From positions 1,550,001 to 1,614,000 of the forward strand of contig BCKC01000002.1 in the NCBI GenBank assembly GCA_001600455.1: 64,000 nucleotides of DNA, given 5' to 3'. The DNA is from Endocalyx cinctus (taxonomy: Eukaryota; Ascomycota; Sordariomycetes; Amphisphaeriales; Apiosporaceae). The notes under the pieces are model-generated. The model saw nothing but the letters and a program-made list of their open reading frames with translations. It was not told the origin of the DNA and made no database searches. The translations under genes were made by a program, and so were the position numbers. Shown piece after piece: positions 60,251-64,000 of the stretch (position 1 is the first letter of the stretch; the number at the start of each line of letters is the position of its first letter).

Positions 60251-61820
60251 GACAATTTCGAAACTTCAGGAGACGGTTGCCGCTCGGCGGCAAACGCCCC
60301 TCAGGGAGGTGATGATCTATAATACCGCCTGTACTGCTTAGACAGCTACGAAGGGGATGGTACCCCACTAAACCTTGAGAACCTTTTTTTTTTTGGGAAA
60401 GTTTTATGCGGCAGAGTATTCGAGTCTCTAATAAGGATAATGATAAGGATAAAAATAAAAATAAAAGGTTGGAACGAATTAATTCGCAATTAACAATGGT
60501 TCTTCGAGAGTGATTTCGGTAAGATCTTCTTGGACAAAAACAAGTCAACAGTCGTAGAGAGATGATGGTGTTATTCGGCAGTGAGGCGCACGGTATGCAA
60601 CGCTAAATAGGACGAAATCTGGGGTAACCGGGATCCGACAGACTGGAACAGGAATATTGAGTAAGATTCTCTCAATAAGAGGAATATAAAGATGAGGTAT
60701 TACATGAATAACAATTATATAAAATAATTATAAGATCTGATAAAAGAAATCAGACAAGTGGAATGTGAGAACGTTTTAGAGGATACAAAAATAAAAGTAG
60801 TGGTAGTGATGACATGTAATACCCGTGGTCGAGCTCAAAGGGGAGCTAATGTAGAGTAAAAAGGTGGAAAATTGGAAAGGTTGTTGGATGATTTTATGTA
60901 ATTGAAATGGCAAAGTCGACTTGGGTTGGTTTGGGCTGATCTTCCCACAGTTTAAGGGAGACCAGGAAAGGAATAAAAAAAAAAGTAGCCAAGGAAGAGA
61001 GGAGACCAGGAGAAGAGGAGAGGAACTATGTATCCAATTTTGATTAAATCTGAAATCGGAATGAATGCCTGTGCGTTTTTTTTTCTCTCTTTCTCTCTTG
61101 TAGTGTATAGAAGCTTATATCTCTTAATATTTATTATTTTCCTTCATCTCATTTTTTAATCATTTTTTTTCCCTCTTCGTATTTTGGTTTTATTTGAAGA
61201 ACCTTTTCTAAGAAAAAAGAAGAAAAAAAAAGATTTAAATAAAGTCGAAATAGAAAAGTGAGAGAGTAGAAAGAGAGAGGGACAATTAACGGTTTAGACC
61301 TCGATAATTCTGTTAAAAAGTTGATACAACAAATATATCTATCACTTCCGCTTTTGTCGGATAACTTCGCCGGTATAATAACAAAAGAAAAAAAACTTTT
61401 CGGAAATTTTTATTTTCTTGCTCTTTATTTCTCTTTAGTCTTGGAAGAAGTGGAATAAACTAATAAAATCGGCTATAATGACAGAATATCTTTTTTGTTT
61501 TCGTTTTTCTCTCTTTTCTCTCTATCTCTGTCTTCTCTTCCCTTTAAGTGAAGCTGGTAATTAAGTCGTCCCAAGCTAAGATGATTTAGGAAGCGTGCTA
61601 GGAGAGTGGATTTTAAGGGCCTTGTCTTGAGAGGGGCTAGAGGGGTATATTGCTTGCAGTGTTTTTAAGTTGACCTCCAGTAGTATTCTTGCATAGCTCT
61701 AAGGTGGCCCGATGGGGGTGGTCCAGGTGGGCACACATATATACCCTACGTACTTTAAGGGACATAGTCTGAAGTTTAGTTAGGTCTTTTACCATTGGAG
61801 CAACCTAAACCCCTGAAAGG

Positions 61821-61857
61821 TTTTTTTTTTTTTTTTTTAGAGAGAAAAAAAAAAAAA
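61821..61857. repeat. T18/A13 fold-back homopolymers
   Basis: Eighteen T, six mixed bases, then thirteen A; able to form an A/T hairpin. Confidence 0.85.
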
Positions 61858-62954
61858 GGAATAAAAAAAAGAGAATAGGGTAAGGCCGGTGGCCAGGATG
61901 GGTAAATGACCGTAGAACGACCCGTGGTGTCCACACTCCCTGTCAGAACTGGACCGAAACACCAACAAACTTTCTCGCCTGGTAGAGCAGTTGAGGAGCT
62001 CCTCATCTAACTTCGGTCTTGATTGGTTGCCAAGATGGAAACAGAGTACGAGTATGAATCATGACCAGCACTGTGTAGCTTGAACACCCAAGAACAGAGG
62101 CGAAGAAAGAGAGAGAAAAAAAAAAAGGAACAGGAAAATAGTAGTATCCTAAGTACAGTAGACGGTAATGTTAGGAAATCATGTCGCTATACTCCGTACT
62201 ATAATGCACTCATTTGTTTTATGTGCCAGAACCTAACCTTGTGTAGTAGTGAGGACACCAAACGGGTTTGGCTGTGTGGGTGGGATATGTTATTCATCCT
62301 ACGTAAACCCAGGAACTCGTTTCTATGTAGTCGTTGGAGAGCAACAACAGGCATTGGGTAACTTCTGACTTCAATACATACATAGCACTTGTAGTATGTT
62401 CTGACTAGTGCGTACTACTGTAGTCTTGGATGCATTAGATGTATTGGACTGGTGTGGATGGGATGGTGTCATACCAGTCGCTCAGTTCATCTTTGAAAAT
62501 ATGCATGGATCTTAGAAACCCTAGATCCCTGACCCATAGATCTGCATGCCTTCAGGAATATATCTTTTCCTGTATTGTATCTACGCATACAGTTATTGGG
62601 ATAGGAACTTACTGGTACGTGTAAGCCTCGCGACCATTCGAGGCAAAGTTCTCTTTTTTCTTTATTTTCTTACCACACCCACTAAGATCTTATGTTAACC
62701 AGGATATAGCATATAGCTGGGTATAATACTAATAGTAGTATGTATGGATGTATAGCTAGATATCGCGATAGAAACATGACACGGCACCAGGTTTTTTAGT
62801 ACAGCTGATCAATATCACAAGGCGCTTGCTCTGCACAACATTGGCTGCTTCTAACCAGCGTAGATTAACATCGGACCGTATCACAAAACTAGAATTTTTT
62901 TTATCCGTCATCCCAGCTCGCCTATAGGAATTTGATCGGTTTGAGATATCAAAC

Positions 62955-62992
62955 CTATCTATCAACCTATTTATCTATCTACTTATCTATCG
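62955..62992. repeat. TATC-rich short repeat
   Basis: Imperfect CTAT/TATC units. Confidence 0.7.
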
Positions 62993-64000
62993 CTTGATAG
63001 TTGGCATACTCAGCCATGAGCTGATCACCTTTAGTAGGTGCGATAGAGATTCCTTAAGAGAGAAGATCACATCGAGACGAAATATTCCGAAACAACCCAC
63101 AAAATGAAATTCGCTTTTAGTGCGATGGGGCGTAAGACCTACTCATCTTGAATGCGACGTCACAGGAAGCTAATGTACGATGATGGTGGTGACGATGAAT
63201 AGAACCTTGGAAGGCGAACGTTCGCTCTGAAGGAAGAAAAAAAGTGGATAATCGTTCCTTGTCTATTGCCTCTCGGGAGGTGAGGCTGAGGCGAGGCCCT
63301 CGATACCGAGAGAATATCGGATATACACAGGTATATTCGAGTTGATGGGTGACAGAAGATCGATCTTAATCATATCATCGATTGTTCCAATTTTGGGGAC
63401 ATGCGTGAGCTGGCTTCGGTGACCTTTTTCATCTTCACTACACCAGGCGCTAGGACTAGGGCAGGTAAACGGATATTATTCTCGAGCTTACCATGAGGTC
63501 GGATATCAATTTGAGTGGCCATCCATTCACACAAGAACCCACAGACCACGAGGCAACAGAAGTAACAGCAGGTTGTAAGAGTGGATCGGTGTCTCCGGTA
63601 GACTGCCAGGGATATGAGGGTAGTTTATGCAACCGGAAAGCGCCTTTGACCGAGAACGGAGCTTTAAGCTATTCTCGTCCATACCCATAGGTTACGTATA
63701 TGCAGTATTATTTAGTTTGACTGGATGAAAAGAATTCTCTTTAACTTGAGATGAAAAAATCGTCAGCTGAATTGTACGAGTGAGGCAAAATATGACATAA
63801 AGGACGTGCCGGTGGTCTTTCAATAAAATACAGACCGTCATATCATAATACGTGCAGTGAATAGTTAGCTACATTAGTACCATGGACGGTTAAACATAGA
63901 TCCATGGTTTGGTAATCAAAAGTCAGGCGGGCGGTAATTTACTGCGTACATAAATTTATAACCCAGTTGATTTATACGTATGGATGGATATATGTACATA

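Larger units (their letters stand above)
60251..64000. other. Spacer upstream of the bZIP gene
   Basis: 3.7 kb to the window edge with no supported gene. It contains T- and A-runs that can fold back on each other (T at 61821-61838, A at 61845-61857), CT-rich stretches around 61.1 and 61.5 kb, a TATC-rich stretch (62955-62992) and a TACTCCGTA motif (62190-62198). It presumably includes the bZIP promoter and a long 5' leader. Confidence 0.55.

Noticed and set aside
63493..63690. 65-codon frame near the window end
   Set aside because: No recognisable domain and no supporting context.

Overview
The window looks like nuclear DNA of a filamentous ascomycete (Pezizomycotina, most likely Sordariomycetes). 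Genes are split by short GT-AG introns (mostly 50-90 bp). The gene set is typical of that group: a Rua1_C-type transcription regulator, a fungal bZIP factor, ARP8, an ATRX/RAD54-like SNF2 ATPase, Stm1, glutathione synthetase, mitochondrial SSB and an adenylation domain fused to a TmpA-like membrane flavoprotein. Gene density is low: eleven protein genes in 64 kb, separated by AT-rich, homopolymer-rich spacers of 0.6-7.5 kb. One assembly gap (148 N) lies at 11841-11988. No tRNA, rRNA, CRISPR array or intact transposon was seen.

Layout. 2978-6271 (-): carrier-less NRPS-like adenylation domain plus TmpA/ferric-reductase-like membrane oxidoreductase, with an apparent frameshift. 12823-15270 (+): short-chain enoyl-CoA hydratase. 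19499-21580 (-): Rua1_C transcription regulator. 29034-29717 (-): proline-rich protein of unknown function. 30948-33411 (+): INO80 subunit Arp8. 34604-39829 (-): ATRX-like SNF2 ATPase with an in-frame TAA. 41138-42890 (+): glutathione synthetase. 43477-44232 (-): mitochondrial single-strand DNA-binding protein. 45423-46349 (-): acidic/SR-rich protein of unknown function. 47287-48701 (-): Stm1/SERBP1-like ribosome-binding protein. 51026-53011 (-): secreted type-B carboxylesterase with an in-frame TAA. 58691-60250 (-): bZIP transcription factor with a GC-AG intron.

The genes do not form a pathway. Most are housekeeping (chromatin remodelling, redox, mitochondrial DNA maintenance, translation) beside two regulators and two accessory-type enzymes. 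The most unusual observation is that three of the eleven genes are interrupted in otherwise well-preserved reading frames: one frameshift and two TAA codons. The two TAA codons sit in the same 10-base sequence in the same codon phase. The most interesting protein architecture is the adenylation domain joined directly, without a carrier protein, to a heme/flavin-type membrane module. Exon coordinates were worked out by hand from splice signals and frame continuity.
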